Part shown: piece after piece, positions 18,461 through 25,145 of the stretch
Position numbering within the stretch: position 1 is the stretch's first letter
Layout: every line of letters starts with the position of its first letter
Notes under the pieces: model-generated
What the model was told of the DNA's origin: nothing
Seen by the model: only the letters and a program-made list of their open reading frames with translations
Database searches by the model: none
Source: Methanoregulaceae archaeon PtaB.Bin056
GTDB lineage: Archaea; Halobacteriota; Methanomicrobia; Methanomicrobiales; Methanospirillaceae
Direction of reading: 5' to 3'
DNA length: 35,836 nt
Assembly: GCA_002067095.1 (NCBI GenBank)
Contig: MVQD01000072.1
Location: 1-35,836 of the forward strand
Position numbers and translations under genes: made by a program

Positions 18461-19819
18461 TCAGGACTGGTCCCGTCGTCCCTGTCGAATCCTTGACGAG
18501 GCGTACTTCATCAGCGGGTACACCCCGTCGGCCATTGGGTGGACTTCCATGAACCGGTCGAAGTCATGGACGGTCACGCCAAGGCGCATCAGGAACGAGT
18601 GATAGGCGGCGATGATCCCTGCAGCAGGCCCGGCAGTGTAAACTCCGCCTATCTCTCCCGACCCTCCTGAGACAAGGATGCCTGCCATCCCCGTCTGCCC
18701 CCGCGGCACCGACCAGAACGTCCCGGGCCCGGCAGGACCAGGGCTCCCGAACGCCACCTCGTCGCCGCTCCCGTCACGTTCGACGAACGCGTACTCCGAC
18801 GCGAGGTTCATGGACTGGGGAATGGGCATGCAGTCCGGGGGAGGGTCCCGGCCAAGGATTGAGGCTGCGGCGACCGCGCCCTCGTGTCGTGCGACGGGGG
18901 TGAGGCAGCGCGACCCGGTCACGTCTCCGCATGCATACACGTCGGGGTTGCTGGTGGCCATCGAACGGTCGACGATGATCCGCCCGTCCTGCCCCTTCCT
19001 GATACCGGCAATCATGCCGGAGTTCGGGACCAGCCCCGCGGCGATGAAGACCCCATCGCAGGAAAACTGAGTCCTGCCCTTTCCGGTCTCAAGCACGGCA
19101 CTGGTCACCAGGTCGTCCCCTCCGATCTCGCGCACCGTGCAGCCCTCGCGGATCATCACTCCCTCAAGGTCCCTCTCCGCGAGTTCACGCAGTTTCGGGT
19201 GCATTCCTTTCAGAAATTCGCTCCTGGAGGCAAGGGTGACATCGGCGCCGAATTCCTGGAAGATGAACGCAAACTCCGCCGCCATGATCCCTCCCCCGAT
19301 GATCAGGAGGTGCTCAGGGACTTTATGCATGGAGGAAAGGGTGTGGGGGGTGTATACCCCCCCGAGCCGGATCCCGGGAATATCAGGGATGCGGGGGAGC
19401 GAGCCGGTGGCGATGACAATCCTGTCTGTCTCGACGAGATCGCCATCCACGTACAGGGAACTCCCATCCACCCTCCCCGTCGCTTTCTGCCGGATCTGCA
19501 CCCCGCAGCCCCTCGTCTCGGCATCGAGCACCGACGCGATCTTGGCCTGGACCTCTCTCATCCCGGAGAGAGTCCGGGAAAACGAGACCTCGGGGACACT
19601 GTCCAGGACTCCGAGCGAATGGAGAGTCCTTGAGACGAAGAGGTGCCTGGCGACATCGTTCAGGGCGCAGACTGCCATGCAGCCGTGGTGGAGGCACTGT
19701 CCACCGAGCCCCCCCTTCTCGATGAGGACGACCTCCTTTCCTGCAAGGCCAAGCTGCATCGCCGCGAACCGGCCCGCAGGCCCTCCGCCGAGCACCCCGA
19801 TGACTGACGGGGCTGTCAG
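18461..19819 (-). CDS. Dihydrolipoamide dehydrogenase-like FAD/NAD disulfide oxidoreductase
   Basis: The order of motifs is that of the class I pyridine nucleotide-disulfide oxidoreductases. FAD Rossmann VLGGGPAG stands at the N-terminus and the redox Cys pair is CLHHGC. The NAD-binding motif is IIGGGIMAAEF, and the second FAD motif is VYACGDVTGS. A C-terminal dimerisation domain ends in VHPMADGVYP. The family HPxxSE active-site signature is altered: His is kept but Ser-Glu is not. The first standard start codon, GTG at 19795, would remove the first beta strand. A CTG at 19819 restores MTAPSVIG before the glycine motif, overlaps the upstream stop as CTGA and has GAGGT just upstream, so I place the start there. 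No E2 or lipoyl-protein gene is nearby; the substrate is unknown. Confidence 0.85.
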   Translation of the reverse strand: MTAPSVIGVLGGGPAGRFAAMQLGLAGKEVVLIEKGGLGGQCLHHGCMAVCALNDVARHLFVSRTLHSLGVLDSVPEVSFSRTLSGMREVQAKIASVLDAETRGCGVQIRQKATGRVDGSSLYVDGDLVETDRIVIATGSLPRIPDIPGIRLGGVYTPHTLSSMHKVPEHLLIIGGGIMAAEFAFIFQEFGADVTLASRSEFLKGMHPKLRELAERDLEGVMIREGCTVREIGGDDLVTSAVLETGKGRTQFSCDGVFIAAGLVPNSGMIAGIRKGQDGRIIVDRSMATSNPDVYACGDVTGSRCLTPVARHEGAVAAASILGRDPPPDCMPIPQSMNLASEYAFVERDGSGDEVAFGSPGPAGPGTFWSVPRGQTGMAGILVSGGSGEIGGVYTAGPAAGIIAAYHSFLMRLGVTVHDFDRFMEVHPMADGVYPLMKYASSRIRQGRRDQS

Positions 19820-20787
19820 AAGACCTCGACTCCCTCGTCCATGGGTTCTGCAAGGACTTCGCCGGTATAGGCGTTCACTTCCACGATCTTTTTGCCCCGC
19901 ACCTGCCAGACCGGAATGTACGCCTGCTGCAATTGTACCTCGATGTTCTTTCTGTCAGGTTTCATCACCTTCTCCTCGTACGAGATGGCATCGCCGATCA
20001 CCTGCCTGATCCGGATCTTCCGGGTCAGGCTCTCAATCACCTCCGAGAGGACCTTCTCAGTTGCCTCCTCCTTCGTGAGCCGGGGCTGCACCACCTCGGC
20101 GTTCCGGGGAACGGCCGCCTCGGCCACGGCATTCCAGTCGGCCTCCATCTTTATCCCGTTGATCGCGTTGATCCAGCCGCTCCCCTCCGAGTCGAATGCG
20201 ACCCGGTTGTCCCTGTAGACCTGTTCACCCGAACTCTGGTAGGTGTAATACCAGTACGGCATGAACCGAAGGCTTGCCTGCCCCTGGGCCTTCGCGATCT
20301 GCTCGGCCGCCTGCCTCTGGACCCTGACAGGGAAGTGGGAGATGATCACTCCTCCGGCCTCCTCGTCATCTGTTGCCGGTCGCACCTCTCCCCTCGCGGG
20401 CGTGGCCCTTGATGCGGCCTGCCGCCTTGGGGCCTCCGAGAACGAGAGTGCAAGGGGGCGGTCAAGGATCCCGTCCAGGGCCGCCTCCCCCGCGAACCGG
20501 ATGAACTCATCGCGTCCCCAGAGGATACAGTTGCCCGCCCCAACGGAAGGGTCAAGAGAGAAGAGCAGTTTCTTGTAGGTGATCTCCTCGCCGTCCTTCA
20601 TCAGGCGGAAGGCACCGCTGTCGTACTCCCCGATCTCCGCAGGGTCATTGCTGCACAGGACCATGAGGTATTCATCATCCCGCTCGGCCAGGTCAAAGGG
20701 GTCCTCGAGAGTGTTCACCGAGAACCCAGCCGCCTCCAGGATGGACTTTATCGCATTTCTCGCCTTTTCCCGAAGCTTTTCGTCCAT
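19816..20787 (-). CDS. Uncharacterised archaeal protein, PepSY-like C-terminal end
   Basis: I do not recognise the 323-residue product. The N-terminal 110 residues look like a compact alpha/beta domain (E-A-A-G-F-S-V, Y-L-M-V-L-C-S-N-D). A low-complexity Ala/Arg/Glu-rich linker follows. The second half contains an aromatic stretch (RFMPYWYYTYQ) and ends with a segment resembling a PepSY or similar beta unit (YIPVWQVRGKKIVEVNAYTG, then E-V-L-A-E-P). No signal peptide or transmembrane helix is seen, so it is probably cytosolic. GGAGG lies 13 bases before the ATG, longer than usual spacing. Its stop overlaps the probable CTG start of the flavoprotein gene, so the two are co-expressed and may act together (inference). 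Confidence 0.75.
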   Translation of the reverse strand: MDEKLREKARNAIKSILEAAGFSVNTLEDPFDLAERDDEYLMVLCSNDPAEIGEYDSGAFRLMKDGEEITYKKLLFSLDPSVGAGNCILWGRDEFIRFAGEAALDGILDRPLALSFSEAPRRQAASRATPARGEVRPATDDEEAGGVIISHFPVRVQRQAAEQIAKAQGQASLRFMPYWYYTYQSSGEQVYRDNRVAFDSEGSGWINAINGIKMEADWNAVAEAAVPRNAEVVQPRLTKEEATEKVLSEVIESLTRKIRIRQVIGDAISYEEKVMKPDRKNIEVQLQQAYIPVWQVRGKKIVEVNAYTGEVLAEPMDEGVEVF

Positions 20788-20852
20788 TAACCATACATTT
20801 CCTCCATCTTATAGAACAATTTTTCTATTGACAGGAGAGATTAGATGGAGAG
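20788..20852. promoter_or_regulatory. Compact divergent promoter region
   Basis: Only 65 bases separate the unknown minus-strand gene from the NrpR-domain gene. The element ATCTTATAGAA at about 20806-20816 reads TATA-like on both strands (TTCTATAAGAT on the minus strand). It lies about 40 bases from the plus-strand ATG and about 25 from the minus-strand ATG. The minus transcript would then be nearly leaderless. Confidence 0.4.
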
Positions 20853-21599
20853 ATGAACCTCCCCCTCAAGTTCGTGCATACCCGGATAGAAGAGTACGCG
20901 ATGCAGGTGACGTTTGATCCCCGTGAAGGAAGAGGGACTGTCGTCTACAACCTCTCCCTCATCAGAAAAGAGGACCTCGAGTACGCCATCTCGGTCATGA
21001 AGGATGCCTTCAAGGCTGGGATATGCGTAAGCGGCCTTGTCCGGTTCATCGAGGAGGGAGCCCCGGTGGGAGATTTCCAGGTCCCGGCAGGGCACTGCGC
21101 GATCATCACGATGTGCAGCTCCACGCTTGACGGAGTCCTCATGAGGAAGGGTGTCCCCTCGAACCCCATCGGGGGAGGTGTGGTGGAGATAGAGAACAGG
21201 ATCCCGAGGCGGTTCACCCACATGATCCTCTACGAGCACACCACCATCGACCCGCTCCAGGCCCTCATCTCGCAGGAGATCACGTCGGTCAACGAGATGA
21301 TGAGGCGGGGAAGCGGCAATATCCTCGCGAACATCCGTCAGTGCCACATGGAGGCCGAGACGCTGGTGGGAGAGGTGATCGACGACCTTGCCGGCAGCAG
21401 TTTCTCAGGGATACTTGACGTGGGCCTCCCGAACACCCCCGCCCTCGGGGTCACCGTAGACCCCCAGTACATGGGGATCGTCGCCCTCGGGGGGACGAAC
21501 CCCATGGCCGCGATCAAGGAAGGGGGCGTCTTTGTCATGACCCAGGCCATCAAGGGGCTGATGGACGTCCAGGAGATGCAGGAGATACTGGAGTTCTAA
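20853..21599 (+). CDS. NrpR-type regulatory domain protein (DUF128), no DNA-binding domain
   Basis: The 248 residues are almost entirely one NrpR/DUF128 domain. Diagnostic stretches are GVPSNPIGGGVVEIENR, YEHTTIDPLQALI, GSGNILANIRQ, VGLPNTPALGV and VALGGTNPMAA. NrpR of methanogens represses nitrogen-assimilation genes and responds to 2-oxoglutarate. In some species the protein is split, with one part carrying the helix-turn-helix plus one such domain and a partner carrying only the domain. This gene fits the partner type, since only about 15 residues precede the domain, too few for a winged helix. TGGAGAG lies directly before the ATG. The 3' end overlaps the convergent TrmB-like gene by 4 bases. 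The DNA-binding partner is not in this window. Confidence 0.82.
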   Translation: MNLPLKFVHTRIEEYAMQVTFDPREGRGTVVYNLSLIRKEDLEYAISVMKDAFKAGICVSGLVRFIEEGAPVGDFQVPAGHCAIITMCSSTLDGVLMRKGVPSNPIGGGVVEIENRIPRRFTHMILYEHTTIDPLQALISQEITSVNEMMRRGSGNILANIRQCHMEAETLVGEVIDDLAGSSFSGILDVGLPNTPALGVTVDPQYMGIVALGGTNPMAAIKEGGVFVMTQAIKGLMDVQEMQEILEF

Positions 21600-22369
21600 C
21601 CGAGGGCCGCCCCGCTCATGGAGAGGAGCTCCCAGTAAAGCGAGAAGAACTTCACGAAGCCTCTTGATTCCGAGTAGAGTGCGGTAGACCCTTCCCCTCC
21701 CGAGACCATGACCACCATGGCCCTCTGGTGGTCGATGAGAAAGACACCTCCTGCGATTGACAGGTGCTTGAGATTGTACAGGGACTCCGGCGGGGACTTC
21801 ACGTGCACCGAGATACCCTCTGGAACAGGGCCGTCCCACCGGTCAGTCAGTACGCGGATGGGAAAAGCTCCTTTCTTTGCGAGCAGGGCCGCGATGATCT
21901 CTTCACGGAGGAATCCCCCGAAAAAGATGGTGTCGAGAGCGCACTCCGCATGCCCGAGGAGGTCGATTAAGCGGGAGCGGATGTGGTCGTCGCCGTAGAT
22001 GCTCCATATCAGCTCCTGGTCGCCACGCTCCCTCGACGACCTGTCCCTGTAGATCCGGGAGAGCATCTTCTTTGCGCGGGCAGCATCCGATTCGACCATC
22101 TCGAGCAGGTGGTCGATCCCGTCTTCAGGGGGGACTGCCTCGAACCTCTTTGGCGTGGCATGCGAGACCGAGACCAGGTTCTTCTGGATGAGCCGGTCCA
22201 GAACCGGGTACACCGACGCACGGGGCACCCCCGAGATCTCGTGGATGTCGGTCGCGGTCGCGCCCGAGACCTTGAGAAGGCCGATATACACCAGGGCCTC
22301 GTACTTGGTGAGCCCAAGAGACTTGAGGGACTCCGTGAGGGGAAGGTGCGATGTGGACGTTTCGGCCAT
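21596..22369 (-). CDS. TrmB-family transcriptional regulator
   Basis: Residues about 12-75 form a winged helix of the TrmB type: L-G-L-T-K-Y-E-A-L-V-Y-I-G-L, then ATDIHEISGVPRASVYPVL as helix-turn-helix, then a wing with PKRFEAVPPE. A coiled coil and a C-terminal alpha/beta domain of about 150 residues follow (D-T-I-F-F-G-G-F-L, I-R-V-L-T-D). That domain resembles the effector part of TrmB-like or phospholipase-D-like regulators. The protein is shorter than sugar-binding TrmB (about 340 residues), so the effector may differ. No ribosome site is visible; the transcript is probably leaderless, from a TATA-like ATTTAAGATT about 25 bases upstream. A palindrome in the shared promoter region (22400-22421) is a natural candidate operator for it. 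Confidence 0.88.
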   Translation of the reverse strand: MAETSTSHLPLTESLKSLGLTKYEALVYIGLLKVSGATATDIHEISGVPRASVYPVLDRLIQKNLVSVSHATPKRFEAVPPEDGIDHLLEMVESDAARAKKMLSRIYRDRSSRERGDQELIWSIYGDDHIRSRLIDLLGHAECALDTIFFGGFLREEIIAALLAKKGAFPIRVLTDRWDGPVPEGISVHVKSPPESLYNLKHLSIAGGVFLIDHQRAMVVMVSGGEGSTALYSESRGFVKFFSLYWELLSMSGAALG

Positions 22370-22378
22370 TACATACCA

Positions 22379-22388
22379 TTATATATCG
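22379..22388 (+). promoter_or_regulatory. TATA box of the surface-protein/pgi operon
   Basis: TTATATATCG lies about 50 bases upstream of the ATG at 22433. The usual archaeal spacing of about 25-30 bases puts the transcript start near 22410, inside the palindrome at 22400-22421. Confidence 0.5.
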
Positions 22389-22399
22389 CGAATCTTAAA

Positions 22400-22421
22400 T
22401 GTTGTTATAGCAATAACAACA
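22400..22421. promoter_or_regulatory. Perfect 22-bp palindrome, candidate operator
   Basis: The arms TGTTGTTAT and ATAACAACA are exact reverse complements, 9 bases each, around a 4-base centre AGCA. The element lies between divergent genes for a TrmB-like regulator and a surface protein, over the predicted plus-strand transcript start and just upstream of the regulator's own TATA-like box. This is the expected position for repression and autoregulation (inference). Confidence 0.6.
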
Positions 22422-22432
22422 AGTGGTTTGAA

Positions 22433-23704
22433 ATGTATATACGTCATTTCGCGATTTTGGCCATTTTAATCGGTTTAATTGGAACGCCGGTCATGGCGGA
22501 CGTAAAGTATCTGACCGGGGACCCGGAACTCTCCGCGTCCGTGGCCGGAAGAAACGAGTTCTCCCCTGGCGAGGATGTCGTATTGAAGGTCAATATCGAG
22601 AACCGCGGGCTGATTGAGATGAAGTTTGTCAGGTCAGGGATCGTGGAGCGGGACGACCTGCCCAGTACTGCAAAGCTCGTGAAAGCCGGCCTGGGCGCCG
22701 GAGACTCCCCCCTTGTCATCAGGTCTGACCCCCAGCTGGCAGGGGACATCCCCGGCGGCAGTACGGCGTCTGTCTCTTTCTCGGTCAAGGTGCCTGCGGA
22801 TGCCGAGGCAGGGGACTATATCCTGCCCATCAGTGTCCATTACGTCTACCTCAAGACCGCGGAACAGTATGGGCAGGACGCCATCTCTTACACCTACAGG
22901 GACGTCGAGGAGGTTATTGACCTCCCCGTAAAGATCAGGCCCAAGGCGATGCTCGAAGCAAGTTCCATAAAAAGCGAGCATCTGAACGCAGGCACGGAAG
23001 GGTACCTGGTCCTCACCGTCACGAACCAGGGTTCGGAGGACGCGAGGGATGCCGTCCTCAGGATTGCAAGGAACGGCAACAGCCCCGTGATCCCGACCGA
23101 CAGCAGCCTCTACGTGGGAGATTTTTTTGCCGGAAGCAGCAGGGAGGCTCGCTTCAAGGTCTCGGTCTCCCGTGACGCGGGGGAGGGTGAATACCCGCTT
23201 GACCTCTCCTGCCAGTACACCGACCGCGACGGCGATGTCGTCACGTCTGATGTCCTGACCATAGGGGTCCCCGTAGGGGGCAAGATACAGTTCTCGGTCG
23301 TCTCCCCGCCATCAGAGGTGCGTGCAGGTGGAAAGGCGGTCATCGAGGTGGAGTACCAGAACACGGGATCTGCGCCGGCCAGGTATGCCCAGGCCCGGAT
23401 CAGCGCGGTGGACCCTTTCACAAGCAACGACGACTCGGCGTATCTCGGTGACCTCGCCCCCGGGGAAAAGGCGGTTGCGAGGTACGAGGTCAACGTGGAT
23501 GCCGGCGCGACCATCAAGGAATACGGCCTCGACTCCGAGATCCGCTACCGCGACGCCCTCGACAACAGCGCGATATCCGATACGATGAAGGTGAGGGTGA
23601 GGGTGGTGGAAGGCGGAATTTCCCTCCTCCTGGTCGCAGGGGTCCTCATTATCCTCGCCTGTGCGGGCGGAGCGGGATATTATATCCTGAAGAGACGCAC
23701 CTAA
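22433..23704 (+). CDS. Membrane-anchored surface protein with CARDB/S-layer-type repeats (COG1361-like)
   Basis: The 423-residue product has an N-terminal signal sequence (hydrophobic HFAILAILIGLIGTPVMA, likely cut before DVKYL). Three Ig-like beta units of the COG1361/CARDB type follow at about 25-165, 170-275 and 280-400, each starting with a phrase like EFSPGEDVVLKVNIENRG. One C-terminal transmembrane helix (LLLVAGVLIILACAGGAGYY) is followed by the short cytosolic tail I-L-K-R-R-T. It is probably exposed on the cell surface with a stop-transfer anchor. The frame is open for 450 bases further upstream, but that part crosses the opposite regulator gene; the ATG at 22433 gives the signal peptide directly. 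The regulator on the other strand probably controls it. The pgi gene follows after 6 bases. Confidence 0.85.
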   Translation: MYIRHFAILAILIGLIGTPVMADVKYLTGDPELSASVAGRNEFSPGEDVVLKVNIENRGLIEMKFVRSGIVERDDLPSTAKLVKAGLGAGDSPLVIRSDPQLAGDIPGGSTASVSFSVKVPADAEAGDYILPISVHYVYLKTAEQYGQDAISYTYRDVEEVIDLPVKIRPKAMLEASSIKSEHLNAGTEGYLVLTVTNQGSEDARDAVLRIARNGNSPVIPTDSSLYVGDFFAGSSREARFKVSVSRDAGEGEYPLDLSCQYTDRDGDVVTSDVLTIGVPVGGKIQFSVVSPPSEVRAGGKAVIEVEYQNTGSAPARYAQARISAVDPFTSNDDSAYLGDLAPGEKAVARYEVNVDAGATIKEYGLDSEIRYRDALDNSAISDTMKVRVRVVEGGISLLLVAGVLIILACAGGAGYYILKRRT

Positions 23705-23710
23705 TACCCG

Positions 23711-24409
23711 ATGGAGAAGTGGCAGGAGCTTGCAGGGGTGCCCGAGATCCGGTACCTGGAGGACCTGAGACCCGTGCTCCGGGACCGCGAGTGCCCCTGC
23801 AGCGGCCCTGCATACTCGATGTACCGGGACCTCGCAGCATCCCCCGACGAACGGGAGTGGATGGCATCGCGTGCGATCCGTTTTGACATTACCTGCATCC
23901 CCGCGGCCATCGTATGCGGGGAGTATGTGAAGACCAAGGGCCATTACCACCCGGAGAACCCTGCAGGGACCGCGTATCCCGAGATATACCAGGTATTCAG
24001 AGGGAGAGCCCACTACCTCCTGCAGGCGCGTGACTTAACAGAGATAATCCTCGTGGAGGCCGGGGCCGGCGATACCGTGGTGGTGCCCCCCGGCTTTGGC
24101 CACGTGACGATCAACCCGGGTGGGGGTGAACTGGTGATGGCAAACCTCGTATCATCGAAGTTTTCCAGCGAGTACGACTTTTATGAGGCGCATCGTGGCG
24201 CCGCGTATTACGAACTCTCCGACGGGACACTGGAAAAAAACCCTGAGTACCCCCCGGTCCCGGAGCCGGCCAGGGTGAGGGCGGCAGAATTCCTGCCGAG
24301 ATCGCCCTTCAGGGGGCCGATCTACGACCTGGTGAAAGAGAGGGACCTCCGCCTCGGGTGCCTCAACCACCCCGAGATGTATGGGGAGTTCTTCATCCGG
24401 GCGGGATGA
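23711..24409 (+). CDS. pgi: Archaeal cupin-type glucose-6-phosphate isomerase
   Basis: The 232-residue product interconverts glucose 6-phosphate and fructose 6-phosphate in the cytosol. It belongs to the archaeal cupin phosphoglucose isomerase family, unrelated to the bacterial SIS-type enzyme. The cupin metal ligands are visible: H78 and H80 in KTKGHYHPEN, E91 in PEIYQV, and H131 in PPGFGHVTINPG. The family signature Y-x-x-T-x-G-H-x-H is present with a four-residue insertion before E91 compared with the short Pyrococcus form. The length is slightly above the usual 190-220 residues. The gene follows the surface-protein gene by 6 bases, so sugar phosphate metabolism and that surface protein share a transcript and probably the TrmB-like regulator (inference). 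The 3' end overlaps nadE by 17 bases. Confidence 0.9.
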   Translation: MEKWQELAGVPEIRYLEDLRPVLRDRECPCSGPAYSMYRDLAASPDEREWMASRAIRFDITCIPAAIVCGEYVKTKGHYHPENPAGTAYPEIYQVFRGRAHYLLQARDLTEIILVEAGAGDTVVVPPGFGHVTINPGGGELVMANLVSSKFSSEYDFYEAHRGAAYYELSDGTLEKNPEYPPVPEPARVRAAEFLPRSPFRGPIYDLVKERDLRLGCLNHPEMYGEFFIRAG

Positions 24410-25139
24410 GAGCCGGCGGGGGGAGGCGCTTGTGCTCCCCTGCCCTGACCATGGCGAGCACCTTCTCCTCGGTACTGTTTGTGCTCTTCCACCCTGACCT
24501 TGAGAGGGCGGCGAGCGCCGCATCGATCTCGGCGTAGGTAAGCCCAATCTCCTCCTCGTCCCGCTGCCCGGGCCACAGGCCGGCCGAGGGAGGCTTCTTC
24601 AGCACCCGATCAGGCAGGTCCATCGTCTCTGCCAGCGCGTAGACCTCTGTCTTGTACAGGTGCAGGATCGGCTGGATGTCGGCGGCGCTGTCCCCGTGCT
24701 TGGTGGAGTACCCGAGGAGGTACTCGGTCCGGTTGGAGGTCCCGCAGACAAGCCTCCTGTCACGGTTGGCATGGTAATAGAGGACCGCCATCCGGGTCCT
24801 CGCCATCAGGTTTCCGAGGAGGTACGGGCTCTCGGTGTACCCCGGCATCGTGCGGTATGCGTCCAGGACGGGGTCAATGCTGATCACGCAGCATTCCATG
24901 CGGAGCCGCCTGCAGATCTCTTCTGCGTCCTCGATATCACCAGGAAGGGTGACGCTGCTTGGAAGGACAAGGCCACGCACCCGTTCCCCGCCCACCGCCC
25001 GGCAACACATGGTCGCCGCCACTGCCGAGTCTATGCCTCCCGAAAGTCCGATCACGATCCCGGTGCTGCCGCTGCTCCAGTACGCATGCCGGATCAGCTG
25101 CTCTATCTTTCCCATCGCACACTCTGTTTGCTGTTCCAT
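24393..25139 (-). CDS. nadE: NH3-dependent NAD synthetase
   Basis: The 248-residue product makes NAD from deamido-NAD, ATP and ammonia, the last step of NAD synthesis. It has the PP-loop SGGIDSAV near residue 35. The family motif GTSNRTEYLLGYSTKHGD follows near 135, and KPPSAGLWPGQRDEEEIG is near 185. There is no amidase domain, so ammonia is the expected nitrogen source. The stop of the upstream channel gene is 6 bases away, and the ribosome site AGGTGAG lies inside the end of that gene, indicating co-transcription. A second Met at residue 9 is a weaker start. The gene converges on pgi with a 17-base overlap of coding ends. Confidence 0.92.
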   Translation of the reverse strand: MEQQTECAMGKIEQLIRHAYWSSGSTGIVIGLSGGIDSAVAATMCCRAVGGERVRGLVLPSSVTLPGDIEDAEEICRRLRMECCVISIDPVLDAYRTMPGYTESPYLLGNLMARTRMAVLYYHANRDRRLVCGTSNRTEYLLGYSTKHGDSAADIQPILHLYKTEVYALAETMDLPDRVLKKPPSAGLWPGQRDEEEIGLTYAEIDAALAALSRSGWKSTNSTEEKVLAMVRAGEHKRLPPPALIPPG

Positions 25140-25145
25140 GCAGTT

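Noticed and set aside
21983-22432. Upstream extension of the surface-protein frame
   Set aside because: It is antisense to the TrmB-like gene; the internal ATG at 22433 starts a proper signal peptide after the TATA box.
24393-24409. Convergent overlap of pgi and nadE considered as a frameshift or misassembly
   Set aside because: Both proteins end with family-typical residues and normal lengths; short convergent overlaps also occur at 21596-21599, so this is just tight packing.
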